A stretch of 12,197 nucleotides of DNA from Rhodospirillales bacterium (lineage in GTDB: Bacteria > Pseudomonadota > Alphaproteobacteria > Rhodospirillales > JASLLV01), in assembly GCA_030754475.1 (NCBI GenBank), contig JASMAE010000237.1, forward strand, positions 1-12,197, given 5' to 3'. This document shows positions 11,369 through 12,197 of this stretch, piece by piece. The translations under genes and the position numbers were made by a program. Each line of letters opens with the position of its first letter. Within the stretch, counting starts at the first letter, position 1. The notes under the pieces were generated by a model that did no database searches, was not told the DNA's origin, and saw only the letters and a list, made by a program, of their open reading frames with translations.

Positions 11369-12197
11369 AAATGGCCGATTCCAATGCAGAGATCGTCATC
11401 GCCGGCGCGGCTCGGACGCCGGTGGGCTCGTTCTGCGGCACGCTTGCCAACATTCCGGCCCATGAGTTGGGCCAAATCGCCATCGAGGCGGCACTGACGC
11501 GCGCCAAGGTGGAGCCGACCGACGTCTCGGAAGTCGTCATGGGTCAGATTTTGACCGCCGCGAACGGCCAGAATCCGGCGCGCCAGGCCGCGGTCGCGGC
11601 CGGCATCCCGGTGGAGCGGACCGCCTACGTCATCAACCAGTTGTGCGGCTCGGGCCTGCGCTCTGTCGCCTTGGGCGCGCAGGCGATTCGCCTCGGCGAC
11701 AGCGCGATCGTCGTCGCTGGCGGCCAAGAGAACATGTCGCTGGCGCCGCACTGCGTGTACTTGCGCTCGGGCACCAAGATGGGCGACGTGCAGATCATCG
11801 ACACCATGATCAAGGACGGCCTGTGGGACTGCTTCAACGGCTATCACATGGGGGTTACGGCCGAGAACGTCGCCGAGAAGTGGCAAATCTCGCGCGAGGA
11901 CCAGGATGCGTTCGCCGCCGCGTCCCAGCAGAAGGCCGAGGCCGCCCAGAAGGCCGGCACCTTCGCCGACGAGATCACGCCGGTCACCATCAAAACCCGG
12001 AAGGGCGAAGACGTCGTCGAGGCTGACGAATATCCGAAGCACGGCACGACCGCCGACGCGCTGGCCAAGCTGAGGCCTGCCTTCGCCAAGGACGGGACCG
12101 TGACCGCAGGCAACGCGTCCGGTATCAACGACGGCGCGGCGGCCGTGGTGGTCATGTCGGCCGCCGAGGCCGACAGGCGCGGCGTCGAGCCCTTGGC
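11369..12197 (+). CDS. phaA: Acetyl-CoA C-acetyltransferase (beta-ketothiolase), 5' part
   Basis: Condenses two acetyl-CoA to acetoacetyl-CoA, the first step toward polyhydroxybutyrate, and can run in reverse. The visible 276 residues begin ADSNAEIVIAGAARTPVGSF. They carry the acylated active-site cysteine Cys92 in VINQLCGSGLRSV, the substrate-loop region MGVTAENVAEKW and the conserved TAGNASGINDGAAAVV. The reading frame is open to the window end, so about 115 residues with the second Cys/His active-site motifs are missing. The ATG is fixed by GAGGAGG (11353-11359), 9 bases upstream. Its position after phaC supports a biosynthetic PHB role, and phaB may follow outside the window. The thiolase family is certain; PhaA rather than a general AtoB-like thiolase rests on context. 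Confidence 0.94.

Noticed and set aside
10996..12042. Long leftward open frame across the phaC end and phaA start
   Set aside because: Antisense to the thiolase and spanning its promoter gap; no recognisable domain.
1..12197. CRISPR arrays, insertion sequences, attachment sites, defence or toxin-antitoxin genes
   Set aside because: No regularly spaced repeats, transposase, integrase or paired toxin gene was seen. The ribbon-helix-helix protein has no toxin neighbour, and its preceding gene is a TfoX-N protein.

Overview
The window is a high-GC bacterial chromosome segment that reads as core genome of an alphaproteobacterium, probably a Rhodospirillales-like lineage (the order is inference). 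The markers are a circularly permuted two-piece tmRNA gene, an alpha-type SspB adaptor ending in a FRKK tail, a PhaR-type polyhydroxyalkanoate (PHA) regulator, ThyX, and a ribbon-helix-helix protein of a type common in this class. No phage, insertion sequence, CRISPR array or plasmid gene was found.

Left part (1-4107): the 3' half of an Mrp/ApbC Fe-S carrier gene runs rightward and meets three leftward genes. These are an SRPBCC protein, the flavin-dependent thymidylate synthase thyX, and an acetolactate-synthase-like ThDP enzyme. A perfect 18-bp inverted repeat lies between the converging mrp and SRPBCC genes. One arm of it overlaps a short repeat that recurs upstream of thyX.

Centre (4209-8733): a permuted tmRNA gene, with its own promoter, sits just upstream of sspB, which encodes the adaptor that delivers tmRNA-tagged proteins to ClpXP. 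A compact rightward cluster follows: class I fumarase, an alpha/beta hydrolase, a LysE/RhtB exporter, a TfoX-N protein and a ribbon-helix-helix protein. Two of the junctions are 4-nt GTGA overlaps, so the cluster is probably one operon.

Right part (8952-12197): a PHA storage locus. phaR reads leftward. Divergent from it are a small PhaE/phasin-like gene, a short PHA synthase with an intact Cys-Asp-His triad whose start probably overlaps the small gene, and a beta-ketothiolase gene (phaA) cut by the window end. The thiolase makes acetoacetyl-CoA, the synthase polymerises hydroxyacyl-CoA, and PhaR would couple expression to granule load. No acetoacetyl-CoA reductase is visible.

The observations most worth following up are the tmRNA-sspB adjacency, the apparent dual coding at the phaE-like/phaC junction, and the dispersed palindromic repeat. 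No stretch over 300 bases is without a gene. The longest gap between genes, 4108-4558, holds the tmRNA; the next, 8734-8951, holds only short repeats.
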